NCBI GenBank assembly: GCA_020833415.1
Contig: JAJHQJ010000007.1
Span: 1-41,002, forward strand
Direction: 5' to 3'
DNA length: 41,002 nucleotides
From: Desulfurococcaceae archaeon
Lineage (GTDB): Archaea > Thermoproteota > Thermoprotei_A > Sulfolobales > NBVN01
Shown here in pieces: positions 31,405 to 38,239 of this stretch (the first letter of the stretch is position 1; the number at the start of each line of letters is the position of its first letter). A model generated the notes under the pieces. That model worked only from the letters and a program-made list of their open reading frames with translations. It searched no databases and had not been told where the DNA came from. The position numbers were made by a program, and so were the translations under genes.

Positions 31405-31681
31405 AGCTACCTTACAACTGAAAGCCTAGCCTTTTAAGGTGGGGATGGGTAGAGAGGCTTATAAATCCTCCTTTGTTTAACTGCTATTGGTGATGATTGT
31501 TAAGATCTGTGAGCCTTAGGGCGATGATGGTTGGAGTACCCATAGCCCCGAGCCCCGCCTGGGGTAGGGGTAACGGGCCGGAGGCCCGGCCCGGGGTTGA
31601 ACCCTCGGGAAGAGGGGGTGTAGCCCCGAACCTCCCCGCCCTAGCGGGAACCCCCGCACTTCAGGGCGGGGAGGAGGTCAG
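31405..31681 (+). mobile_element. Orphan TnpB right end / omega-RNA-like locus with its own promoter
   Basis: The stretch 31488-31681 has the form of a TnpB omega RNA. It holds a series of GC-rich hairpins, then a perfect 12-bp stem CCTCCCCGCCCT (31631-31642) with AGGGCGGGGAGG (31663-31674) enclosing GCGGG/CCCGC (31644-31648, 31653-31657), and ends GAGGAGGTCA. A reading frame through it ends 'PALAGTPALQGGEEV', like the tails of archaeal TnpB proteins, but no nuclease domain remains. The segment 31421-31447 carries another decayed hairpin (GCCTTTTAAGG). A TATA box at 31457 could drive transcription. GTGATGA at about 31490 and GATGATG at 31522 also resemble C/C' boxes, but matching D boxes are poor. 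Confidence 0.5.
31457..31466 (+). promoter_or_regulatory. TATA box in front of the RNA-like relic
   Basis: GCTTATAAAT is a strong TATA box; the predicted transcript start is near 31488. It is followed by GC-rich hairpins and no credible gene. Confidence 0.5.
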
Positions 31682-31852
31682 GGGATCAAGATCCCTACGT
31701 AGTCACCAGGCTCTACGTAGTTGCTGAGCAACTTAAAAACCTCCGCGTCTAAGCTTCGCGTTGAGGCGATGCCGCACCTTTCCAGGAGGCTGGGTGTGGG
31801 TGTGGGCTCAGCTCTTTTTAGTTCCCCAGAGTAGATTTCTCCCGGTGGGTTC
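31682..31852 (+). other. Intergenic DNA before the endonuclease IV-like gene
   Basis: Contains a direct repeat CTACGTAG (two copies about 18 nt apart near 31694-31720), a CTTAAAAACC box at about 31731-31740 that could start a short transcript, the 11-mer GATGCCGCACC (31768-31778) shared with 26360-26370, and a CTCTTTTTAG stretch (31812-31821) that may be the TATA box of the next gene. A small RNA between 31760 and 31815 is possible but not supported by a recognised motif. Confidence 0.35.
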
Positions 31853-32686
31853 GTGGGCTTAGGAGGGGTTTACGTAGGTACGGCCGGTATACCGGTGTCA
31901 GCTAAGCGTAGGAACACTATCGACGGTATTAGGAGGGTTGCTGAGCTGGGGCTTAACGCTATGGAGCTGGAGTTCGTGAGGGGTGTAAACCTGAGTGCTG
32001 AGTCAGCAGCTAAGGCTAGGGAGGTATCGAGGGAGCTTGGGGTAGTTCTAACAGCACACGCGCCATACTACATAAACCTACTGTCCGAGAAGCCCGATGT
32101 TAGGAGGGCCTCTGTCGAGAGGATCGTTGAGTCAGCTAAGGTAGCCTACATAGCCGGTGCGTGGTCGGTCGTATTCCACCCGGGGTACTATGGGAGCTAT
32201 AGTTCTAGTGCAGCTGTTGAGGTAGTTAGGGAGGCTCTTAAGCAGGTCGTTAAGACCATCAGCGATATGGGTATTAGGATATGGGTTAGGCCGGAGACGA
32301 TGGGGGGTCTAGCTGAGGTGGGTTCCTTAGAGGAGGTCGTAGCTATAGTTGAGGGGATTGACTACGCACTACCAGCTGTAGACTTCGCACACATCTACGC
32401 TAGGAGTCTGGGCTCTGTAAACGATAGGGAGAGCTTCAGTAGGATACTCGAGACTATAGAGACTAGACTAGGGTCCGAGGCCCTTAAGAATATGCACGTA
32501 CACCTCTCCGGTATAGACTACGGGGAGAGGGGGGAGAAGTCTCACCTAAACTTCGACGAGTCTAAGTTTAACTGGGTGGACTCCATTAAGGTACTCAAGG
32601 AGTTCAGGATCGAGGGGGTGATAATTAGTGAGTCACCTAACCTAGAGGGGGACGCCCTCAAGATCCTCGAGGTCCTCAGGTCCTAG
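31853..32686 (+). CDS. nfo: Endonuclease IV (Nfo)-like TIM-barrel protein
   Basis: A 277-residue AP endonuclease 2 family barrel. Metal-site segments are visible: 'AMELEF' near the start, 'LTAHAPYYINL' (His), 'VVFHPGYYG' (His), 'VRPETMGG' (Glu), 'PAVDFAHIYAR' (Asp, His), 'HVHLSGIDYG' (His) and 'VIISESPN' (Glu). That is close to the nine-ligand trinuclear zinc set of endonuclease IV, which cuts DNA at abasic sites. A metal-dependent sugar isomerase of the same fold is less likely given the length and His pattern. The start is GTG with GGTGGG upstream. It overlaps the convergent xpb by 11 nt. Confidence 0.8.
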   Translation: MGLGGVYVGTAGIPVSAKRRNTIDGIRRVAELGLNAMELEFVRGVNLSAESAAKAREVSRELGVVLTAHAPYYINLLSEKPDVRRASVERIVESAKVAYIAGAWSVVFHPGYYGSYSSSAAVEVVREALKQVVKTISDMGIRIWVRPETMGGLAEVGSLEEVVAIVEGIDYALPAVDFAHIYARSLGSVNDRESFSRILETIETRLGSEALKNMHVHLSGIDYGERGEKSHLNFDESKFNWVDSIKVLKEFRIEGVIISESPNLEGDALKILEVLRS

Positions 32687-34325
32687 CCTCGTCCTGTAGA
32701 TCCTCCGGTAGTTCACTCACTACCGATAGGTCCTTCCTCCTCCTAGAGTGGATCTCCTCGGCAGTACCCCTAGCTATTACCTCATAGAGCCTGGCAACCT
32801 TACCGGGCCTAGGTCTTAGCAACCTACCTAACCTCTGAACGAACTGCCTAGGAGATGAAGTACCGGCTACCAGTATACCTACACTAGCATCCGGGATGTC
32901 CAGACCTTCATCACCTACGGTTGTAACTACGAGTACCCCCTCTCCAACCCCTCTAAACCTCCTGAGGATCTCGTCTCTCTTCGAACCCTCTACCTCACCT
33001 GTTAGTAGGAGACCACCCACGGCCTCAGCTATCTTCCTAGCTAGCTCTACGTAGTGAGCGAACACTATAATCTTCGAACCCCTCTCCCTCTCTACGATCT
33101 CCCTAACCTTCTCCACCTTGGACTCACTCATCTGGACTATCTTCCTCATCTCGGTAGCTATCTTAAGGGCCTCCAGGGCTCTCAAGTCACCGCTCCTAGC
33201 TGCTTTCAGGACCTCCTCAAACGTGGCTAATCCAACGAGTTCCCGGTACTTCTTACGTAGCTCAAGGTACCTCCTCCTCTCATCGGGCTTTAGGGAGACC
33301 CTTACGGTTATTACCTCGTAGGGTGCTAGGTACCCTGCCTCAGCTAGCTCTGTAGGTGTTTTGTAGTAGACTACACCACCCATAAGCGGGAAGAGCTCTA
33401 CGTGCTTCCCATCCTCACGGTACGGTGTGGCTGAGAGGCCCAGCCTCCTCGGTGCCGGGGACCCTAGAGCTATAGCTCTAAACCTATCAGCAGGTAGGTG
33501 GTGTACCTCATCAACTACTAGGAAGCTGAAGTATGGGGCTAGCTTACCTATGTACCTATAGGCGGACTGGTAGGTTGCTATAGTTATCGGGGCTATCCTC
33601 TTTTCCTCGGAGTAGTAGAACCCTATAAGCTCAGGCGGTATGTTCGTAGCCTTCTCTATCTCCTCATACCACTGCCTAACGTGATCCCTAGTTATAACCA
33701 CTACGAGGGTCCTAACCCCTAGGGTAGCTATAGCGGCTATGGCTACCAGGGTCTTACCGGAACCTGTCGGTAGGGCTACAACCCCTCTGTAACCATTCTG
33801 AGACCACCTCTCGAGAGCCTCCCTCTGGTAATCCCTAAGCTGCATCCTAAGGTCTACCCTAATACCCAGGCTATCCCTCTCGAAGAAGCCGGTCCTATCC
33901 ACTACCCTAATCCCCAGCTTCTCCAATGTCTCGGTGAACTCCCGGTAGTAGTAGGGTTGGAGTAGGAACTCCCTAGTCTCACGCCTATACCTAAGCTTAA
34001 ACTCTGACAACCTCCTCCTAAGTTCCTCTCCCAGTAGGAAGTTGAACTTAACACACACGTAGTTAGGGCAGTACCTAAGCTCAGCAACCCTACCTAGACC
34101 GGAGAGTAGCTCCCCTAGGTACTCCTCATCGTACTCAGCCTCCAGGTCCTTGAGGAGGGACTTAACGTCCTCTAGCGTAAGGCCGGACCTAGCTACCTTA
34201 GTCCTACTTATCCTAAAGAGGGAGTAACCGTTGCGGCGACCTACGTAGTCAGCTACCTTGAGGAGCTCCTGGAACTCTACATCGTCCAGCCACCTACTGA
34301 CTCTTACTACGTCCCTCTCCTCCAA
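32676..34325 (-). CDS. xpb: XPB/Rad25-type superfamily 2 DNA helicase
   Basis: A 549-residue helicase with an N-terminal damage-recognition-like region, Walker A 'ALPTGSGKT' (about 184-192), Walker B 'VVDEVHHLP' (D272-H275), motif III 'LGLSATPYRED' with the RED element (303-305) that marks XPB, a 'GVATFEEVLKAA'-like thumb segment near 350-380, and motifs V-VI 'TTVGDEGLDIPDASVGI' and 'QFVQRLGRLLRPRPG'. Archaeal XPB works with the Bax1 nuclease in repair or transcription; no bax1 is adjacent. The start is TTG with GGAG just upstream; a CTTATTTAAG box lies at 34360-34370. Confidence 0.92.
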   Translation of the reverse strand: MEERDVVRVSRWLDDVEFQELLKVADYVGRRNGYSLFRISRTKVARSGLTLEDVKSLLKDLEAEYDEEYLGELLSGLGRVAELRYCPNYVCVKFNFLLGEELRRRLSEFKLRYRRETREFLLQPYYYREFTETLEKLGIRVVDRTGFFERDSLGIRVDLRMQLRDYQREALERWSQNGYRGVVALPTGSGKTLVAIAAIATLGVRTLVVVITRDHVRQWYEEIEKATNIPPELIGFYYSEEKRIAPITIATYQSAYRYIGKLAPYFSFLVVDEVHHLPADRFRAIALGSPAPRRLGLSATPYREDGKHVELFPLMGGVVYYKTPTELAEAGYLAPYEVITVRVSLKPDERRRYLELRKKYRELVGLATFEEVLKAARSGDLRALEALKIATEMRKIVQMSESKVEKVREIVERERGSKIIVFAHYVELARKIAEAVGGLLLTGEVEGSKRDEILRRFRGVGEGVLVVTTVGDEGLDIPDASVGILVAGTSSPRQFVQRLGRLLRPRPGKVARLYEVIARGTAEEIHSRRRKDLSVVSELPEDLQDEART

Positions 34326-34364
34326 TAGCTCCAGCCTAGTTATAACATCGTTACCGGAACTTAT

Positions 34365-34709
34365 TTAAGCGGTGGGGGGGCCGTCAACGCCCTTACCGGG
34401 CCTTATCACCTCACCATCGCCTAAGATTACCATAGGCTCCTCTATAACCACCTCAGCACCCGGCTCTAGACTCGTCTTAAGGACTACCGTCAGTATCACG
34501 TAGTCACCGACCTTACTCACCTTGACCTTCCTCACGGTAGCCCGGGTAAGGGCGTCTGAGGCTATATCGCTACGCTGTGAACCCGGGACCAGACCCCAGC
34601 TCCTACTACGAGCTAGTACAACAGCCTTCAGTAGGGGCTTATCCAGTACGAGGGCTACTAGAGTGAGTACGGCGAGTATAGCCAGTACTACGTAGTCCAG
34701 CTCCAGCAC
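34365..34709 (-). CDS. Small membrane-anchored protein, function unknown
   Basis: A 114-residue protein with one N-terminal hydrophobic helix ('YVVLAILAVLTLVALVLD', about residues 6-23) and a short soluble domain of beta-strand character ('VKVSKVGDYVILTVVLKT', 'EVVIEEPMVIL'). No known family was recognised. The GTG start lies about 30 nt from a GCTTTTAAG box (34736-34744). It is upstream of xpb on the same strand, 40 nt away, but xpb seems to have its own promoter inside the end of this gene. A lone transmembrane anchor suggests a membrane-associated role only. Confidence 0.55.
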   Translation of the reverse strand: MLELDYVVLAILAVLTLVALVLDKPLLKAVVLARSRSWGLVPGSQRSDIASDALTRATVRKVKVSKVGDYVILTVVLKTSLEPGAEVVIEEPMVILGDGEVIRPGKGVDGPPTA

Positions 34710-34837
34710 CTACAGCCTACCTTACGCACCGGAGTGCTTTTAAGGTCTCCAAGCCTTTAGGTAGGACCTCCGTAGCTCTAGGTGTAGAGTAGATTAGCTG
34801 GGCAGTACGCTGGGTAAGCCGTTGCAAAGGTGCGAAA

Positions 34838-34848
34838 AGCTTATTAAG
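34838..34848 (+). promoter_or_regulatory. TATA box for alba
   Basis: AGCTTATTAAG lies 47 nt before the ATG of alba; the predicted leader is about 20 nt and holds GGTGGTAGGGG. A real leader with a ribosome-binding site fits a very highly expressed gene. Confidence 0.5.
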
Positions 34849-34889
34849 CCATACCTGTAGTACCCTGTGACTCAAGTAGGTGGTAGGGG

Positions 34890-35186
34890 ATGAGTGCTCC
34901 GACACCAGCAGCTACAAACGTAGTCCTAGTAGGTAAGAAACCCGTAATGAACTACGTAATGGCAACCCTAACTCTACTACACCAGGGAGTTCCAGAGATC
35001 GTGGTGAAGGCTAGGGGTAGGGCTATAAGTAAGGCCGTTGACGCTGTTGAGATAGTTAGGAGTAGGTTCCTACCCGACAAGGTCGAGATAAAGGACATCA
35101 AGATCGGGAGCCAGGTACTAACCACCAGCGATGGGAGGCAGTCCAGGGTATCCACCATAGAGATAGTACTAGTAGCTAAGAAGTAG
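34890..35186 (+). CDS. albA: Alba chromatin protein
   Basis: A 98-residue DNA/RNA-binding protein with the Alba fold: '[19 protein letters not shown]' includes the Lys in '[10 protein letters not shown]' that is acetylated in Sulfolobus Alba; '[17 protein letters not shown]' forms the nucleic-acid-binding helix; and '[12 protein letters not shown]' is the C-terminal strand. It coats DNA as dimers and also binds RNA. The ATG is preceded by a clear ribosome-binding site. The hexulose-phosphate synthase gene follows after 42 nt and could be cotranscribed. Confidence 0.95.
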   Translation: MSAPTPAATNVVLVGKKPVMNYVMATLTLLHQGVPEIVVKARGRAISKAVDAVEIVRSRFLPDKVEIKDIKIGSQVLTTSDGRQSRVSTIEIVLVAKK

Positions 35187-35228
35187 AGCCCCACCCTACT
35201 AGGGAGAAGTAGAAACCAGTGTTTTTAG

Positions 35229-35912
35229 ATGAAGATTGAGGACATTAGAACACCCGCACTCCAGGTAGCCCTCGACTTCACCTCCCTTAACTCTGCCCTC
35301 TCAGTTCTAAGGCAGTTACTGGACCTAGGTGTAGGTATATTCGAGGTAGGTACCCCACTGATAAAGTCCGAGGGCATTAGGTCGGTATCCTATGTTAGAT
35401 CCTTAGTTGATCCCAAAACCTTTGTCCTAGCGGATACCAAGACAGTTGACGTAGGTGCTGTAGAGGCTGAGGTAGCTATAGGTGCTGGGGCAGACCTCGT
35501 AACAGTTCTAGCGGTAGCTGACGACGTGGTAATTAGCTCAGCCCTAGCTAAAGCTAGGGAGCTCGGTGGTGACGTGGTAGCAGACTTCATAGGCTTCAGG
35601 GGCGATGTCGTTGGGAGGGTTAAGGAGCTGAGGAACCTGGGAGTTAAGGCCATCAACCTACACGTAGGTATAGACGTTCAGAGGTCCTTAGGTATTAGAG
35701 CTACGTCCCTCGTAGACCTAGTCAGGGAGGTTAAGAAGGAGGTTCCGGAGGTACTAGTCTCAGCTAGTGGAGGTATTAGAGCTCAGGATATTCCCAGACT
35801 CCTGGAGATGGGGGTGGACATAGTAGTCGTAGGGGGGGCCATAACCCGGTCCCAGAACCCGAGGGAGGAGGCTCTCGAGTGCCTTAGGAAGCTGAGGGAG
35901 TTCTCCAGGTAG
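35229..35912 (+). CDS. hps: 3-hexulose-6-phosphate synthase (OMP decarboxylase superfamily)
   Basis: A 227-residue TIM barrel. The sequence 'LQVALDFT', 'FEVGTPLIKSEG', 'VLADTKTVDVGAVEAEVAIGAGAD', 'TVLAVADD', and 'SASGGIRAQDIP' follows hexulose-phosphate synthase rather than true OMP decarboxylase, where the Lys pair and 'DIK' pattern differ. In archaea the reverse reaction with the isomerase PHI makes ribulose-5-phosphate from fructose-6-phosphate, replacing the pentose phosphate pathway. No phi gene is adjacent. OMP decarboxylase remains the alternative. The TAG stop is at the edge of a GC-rich structured block. Confidence 0.8.
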   Translation: MKIEDIRTPALQVALDFTSLNSALSVLRQLLDLGVGIFEVGTPLIKSEGIRSVSYVRSLVDPKTFVLADTKTVDVGAVEAEVAIGAGADLVTVLAVADDVVISSALAKARELGGDVVADFIGFRGDVVGRVKELRNLGVKAINLHVGIDVQRSLGIRATSLVDLVREVKKEVPEVLVSASGGIRAQDIPRLLEMGVDIVVVGGAITRSQNPREEALECLRKLREFSR

Positions 35913-36192
35913 CGTCTCCCCGCTAACGGTACTCGATGGTATCTCTGTGTACCTGTAGCTCCGCTAGCGGGGTTGGGCCTCGGTGTGGGTTCACCAGCTT
36001 CACCCACACCCCACGGGCCCCCGTCGAGCCCAACACCACGGAGCTCCCACCCGATTCTCTACGTCACCGCAGTGCGGATCATCCGAGGAGACTATAGTGA
36101 GTATAGAGGTATCTAAGCGTTACTCTACGATACCAATATTTATAAATACTTAACTTACCGTCAGTTCTGCAACAACCTCCGGGTCCTTCGCG
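35913..36192. other. GC-rich structured non-coding block with promoters at its right side
   Basis: Directly after the hps stop, CCCCGCTA/TAGCGGGG (35918-35925 with 35965-35972) forms an 8-bp stem. Also present are GTTGGGC/GCCCAAC (35972-35978 with 36028-36034), a perfect 9-bp stem GGTGTGGGT/ACCCACACC (35982-35990 with 36002-36010), a CGGG/CCCG hairpin between them, and AGCTCC/GGAGCT (35957-35962 with 36040-36045). A box TATTTATAAATA (about 36136-36147) could drive a leftward RNA of about 200 nt through it. A decayed TnpB right end or an independent small RNA are both possible; no known class was recognised. Confidence 0.4.
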
Positions 36193-36200
36193 TATATATA
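36193..36200 (+). promoter_or_regulatory. TATA box for the small gene at 36226
   Basis: TATATATA is centred 30 nt before the ATG at 36226, giving a leaderless or nearly leaderless transcript. Confidence 0.5.
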
Positions 36201-36225
36201 GGGTTGCGTACCTATAGCTACGGGT

Positions 36226-36555
36226 ATGTGCATGGCTAAACTGAGTAGGCTAATACTGGTAACAGCTGATCATCACCCACTCCACAAGTACTTTAAGGAG
36301 ATAGCTGAGGAGTTGAGTAAGAAGTACGGCGTACCCCTGGAGGTTAGGATGGAGGACTACCTATTCCTAATCCAGTACGGGGATACGGATGAGTTCGGGA
36401 TGGCGTGGGTACCCCAGCTACTAGCTCAACTAGATACTGGGGAGATAGTTAAGGTACTCACTAAGCCCGTACTGGACTCCATGGGTAACATAAGTAAGGA
36501 AAACGACCTGAGGGAGTCTACGCGTAACATCGAGAGGGCTATAGGGTCTAGCTAG
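36226..36555 (+). CDS. Conserved-looking small protein, function unknown
   Basis: A 109-residue soluble protein with a beta-alpha start, 'SRLILVTADHHPLHKYFKEIAEELSKKYG', shown here as strand then helix, followed by a 'PLEVRMEDYLFLIQYGDTDEF' region and a hydrophobic 'WVPQLLAQL' segment. It is rich in charged residues and lacks a signal peptide or membrane helix. The pattern resembles thioredoxin-like half folds but has no CxxC. ATG codons at 36226 and 36232 are both possible starts. Its end overlaps the convergent nitroreductase by 8 nt. Confidence 0.6.
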   Translation: MCMAKLSRLILVTADHHPLHKYFKEIAEELSKKYGVPLEVRMEDYLFLIQYGDTDEFGMAWVPQLLAQLDTGEIVKVLTKPVLDSMGNISKENDLRESTRNIERAIGSS

Positions 36556-37081
36556 AGATCATCCTAACTCCGAACCTATTTAGGTAGACTATTTCCTCTA
36601 GGGGCTTTCTAGGCCTCGGCTGGGGCTTCTCGGCTGGGTAACCTAGGGCTACTATAGCTACAGGTACGTAGTTCTCGGGAAGCCCTACCAGCTTCTGGAT
36701 CTCCTCGGTATTTGCTAGGGCCTGAATCCATACAGTCCCCAGACCTAGGGCGTGTGCTGCTAGCATTATGTACATGGTTACACAGGCGCAGTCTACCTGG
36801 TAGGATAGCTGTGATGTACTCCTATCGCAGGCTACTACAATACCAACCGGTGCCCTAGCTAGAGGTGCGGCACCAGAGCGTAGGGAGGCTAGTTTACCCC
36901 TGACCTCCGGGTCTTTAACCACTACGAATACCCAGGGCTGGCGGTTACCGGCACTGGGGGCGTACCTAGCTAGGTCGAGAACCTTGAGGATTAGGTCGTC
37001 CGGTACTGGGTCGGGCTTGAACTGCCTAATACTCCTCCTAGTGAGTAGGAACTCGAGTAGGTCCTCCACCCTACAGCTCAA
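36548..37081 (-). CDS. Nitroreductase family flavoprotein
   Basis: A 177-residue FMN-dependent oxidoreductase. Typical motifs are 'LLTRRSIRQFKPDPVP' (FMN phosphate binding), 'ARYAPSAGNRQPWVFVVV' with the conserved Ser-Asn, 'MLAAHALGLGTVWIQAL', and 'VAIVALGYPAEKP'. Substrates vary widely in this family, from quinones to nitro compounds and flavin fragments, so none is assigned. The TTG start lies 34 nt from a TATA box at 37112-37119 shared with the divergent deoxyhypusine synthase gene. Confidence 0.85.
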   Translation of the reverse strand: MSCRVEDLLEFLLTRRSIRQFKPDPVPDDLILKVLDLARYAPSAGNRQPWVFVVVKDPEVRGKLASLRSGAAPLARAPVGIVVACDRSTSQLSYQVDCACVTMYIMLAAHALGLGTVWIQALANTEEIQKLVGLPENYVPVAIVALGYPAEKPQPRPRKPLEEIVYLNRFGVRMISS

Positions 37082-37111
37082 GGTCTCACCTCTAAGTAAT
37101 TGCCGGATAGG

Positions 37112-37119
37112 TATTTATA
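37112..37119. promoter_or_regulatory. Single TATA box shared by nitroreductase and deoxyhypusine synthase genes
   Basis: TATTTATA sits in the middle of a 70-nt divergent gap. Its centre is 36 nt from the ATG at 37152 and 35 nt from the TTG at 37081, a symmetric arrangement. A rightward transcript would begin near 37142, just at an ATG-AAG-TAG before the true start. Confidence 0.5.
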
Positions 37120-37151
37120 GCTCTACGGCTCTAGGTCCTTGGATGAAGTAG

Positions 37152-38186
37152 ATGAGTGAGAACCCGTACCTAAGGGAGAGACTGGTCTCGGTAGACGTTA
37201 GGAGTAGGAGGATCAGCGAACTACTGCACTCGATGGCCCGGACAGCCTACCAGGGTAGGAAGCTCGGTGAGGTCTACGAGATAATGCTGAGGATGTTCGA
37301 GGACCCGAAGGTTACGGTGTTCATGGGCCTAGCGGCCTCGATGTCTGTAGCTGGTATGTGGAAACTCATTAAGTGGCTGATCGACGAGGGCTTCATAGAC
37401 GTACTGGTCTCTACCGGGGCTAACATCTCGGAGGACATCATCGAGGCTATGGGGTTCAACTACTACATGGGGACCCCCTGCGTTGACGATAGCGAGTTAC
37501 TGAAGTACAAGGTGGATAGGTTCTACGACGTCTACGTATCCGAGCTGGACTACAGGAAGATGGAGAAACTCATAGCCGAGTTCATAATGGGTCTGGACAG
37601 CGGTATATACTCTACAGCCGAGTTCCTATACCTATTCGGTAGGTTCCTAGGTGAGAGGGGTATCGACGCTATAGTGACCTCAGCCTACAGGTACGGGGTA
37701 CCGGTATTCTCACCAGCCCTAGTCGACTCAGGCTACGGTATAGCAGCTGTACTAGCCGCTAGGGAGGGTAGGAGGCTGATCCTGGACATGGTTAAGGACT
37801 TCGACCAGCTCGTTAGGATAGCTGAGCACTCCGAGGAGACGGCGGTGATATACGTAGGTGGAGGGGTACCTAAGGACACTATAAACCTGGTAGCAGTAGC
37901 CCAGACACTACTAGCAGAGAGGAGGGGGGTTCACGACTACTACAAGCCGCATAAGTACGCTGTCCAGATAACCACAGACCTACCCCAGTGGGGAGGTCTC
38001 TCCGGAGCTACCCTCGAGGAGGCCGTTAGCTGGGGTAAGACCTCGCCAACGGGTCCTAAGGCTACGGTACACGTAGACGCTACTATAGCTCTACCGGTAC
38101 TGGTACACGCTGTAGCTGAGGAGGTAGTCACCAGGAGACCTAGGAAGAGGCTTGTAAGCCTAATACTCCCGGAGTTGGGTAGGTAG
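37152..38186 (+). CDS. dys: Deoxyhypusine synthase
   Basis: A 344-residue NAD-dependent enzyme that transfers the butylamine of spermidine to a lysine of aIF5A, the first step of hypusination. The active site is visible: 'AVSWGKTSPTG' with the catalytic Lys (about 296), 'VHVDATIALP', 'STGANISEDI', and 'VGGGVPKDT' for NAD binding. Length and order are normal for archaeal homologs. The ATG at 37152 follows a mini open frame ATG-AAG-TAG at 37143. The divergent TATA box lies 36 nt upstream. Confidence 0.93.
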   Translation: MSENPYLRERLVSVDVRSRRISELLHSMARTAYQGRKLGEVYEIMLRMFEDPKVTVFMGLAASMSVAGMWKLIKWLIDEGFIDVLVSTGANISEDIIEAMGFNYYMGTPCVDDSELLKYKVDRFYDVYVSELDYRKMEKLIAEFIMGLDSGIYSTAEFLYLFGRFLGERGIDAIVTSAYRYGVPVFSPALVDSGYGIAAVLAAREGRRLILDMVKDFDQLVRIAEHSEETAVIYVGGGVPKDTINLVAVAQTLLAERRGVHDYYKPHKYAVQITTDLPQWGGLSGATLEEAVSWGKTSPTGPKATVHVDATIALPVLVHAVAEEVVTRRPRKRLVSLILPELGR

Positions 38187-38239
38187 AGCTCTCTTAGGTT
38201 TTTACTGTTCGTAGCTACTCACTACCTACGGGTAGGAGG

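Noticed and set aside
31488-31560. C/D box guide RNA (GTGATGA at about 31490, GATGATG at about 31522)
   Set aside because: The expected CTGA D boxes are missing at the right distances, and the sequence fits better as part of a TnpB right-end relic.
31497-31727. A 76-residue protein gene in the block after the isomerase gene
   Set aside because: Its tail resembles the C-terminus of TnpB proteins and it overlaps the omega-RNA-like stems; no nuclease domain remains, so it is a relic rather than a gene.
35950-36050. A tRNA gene in the stem-rich block after hps
   Set aside because: GTTCA occurs, but the arms cannot be arranged into acceptor, D, anticodon and T stems of the right lengths.
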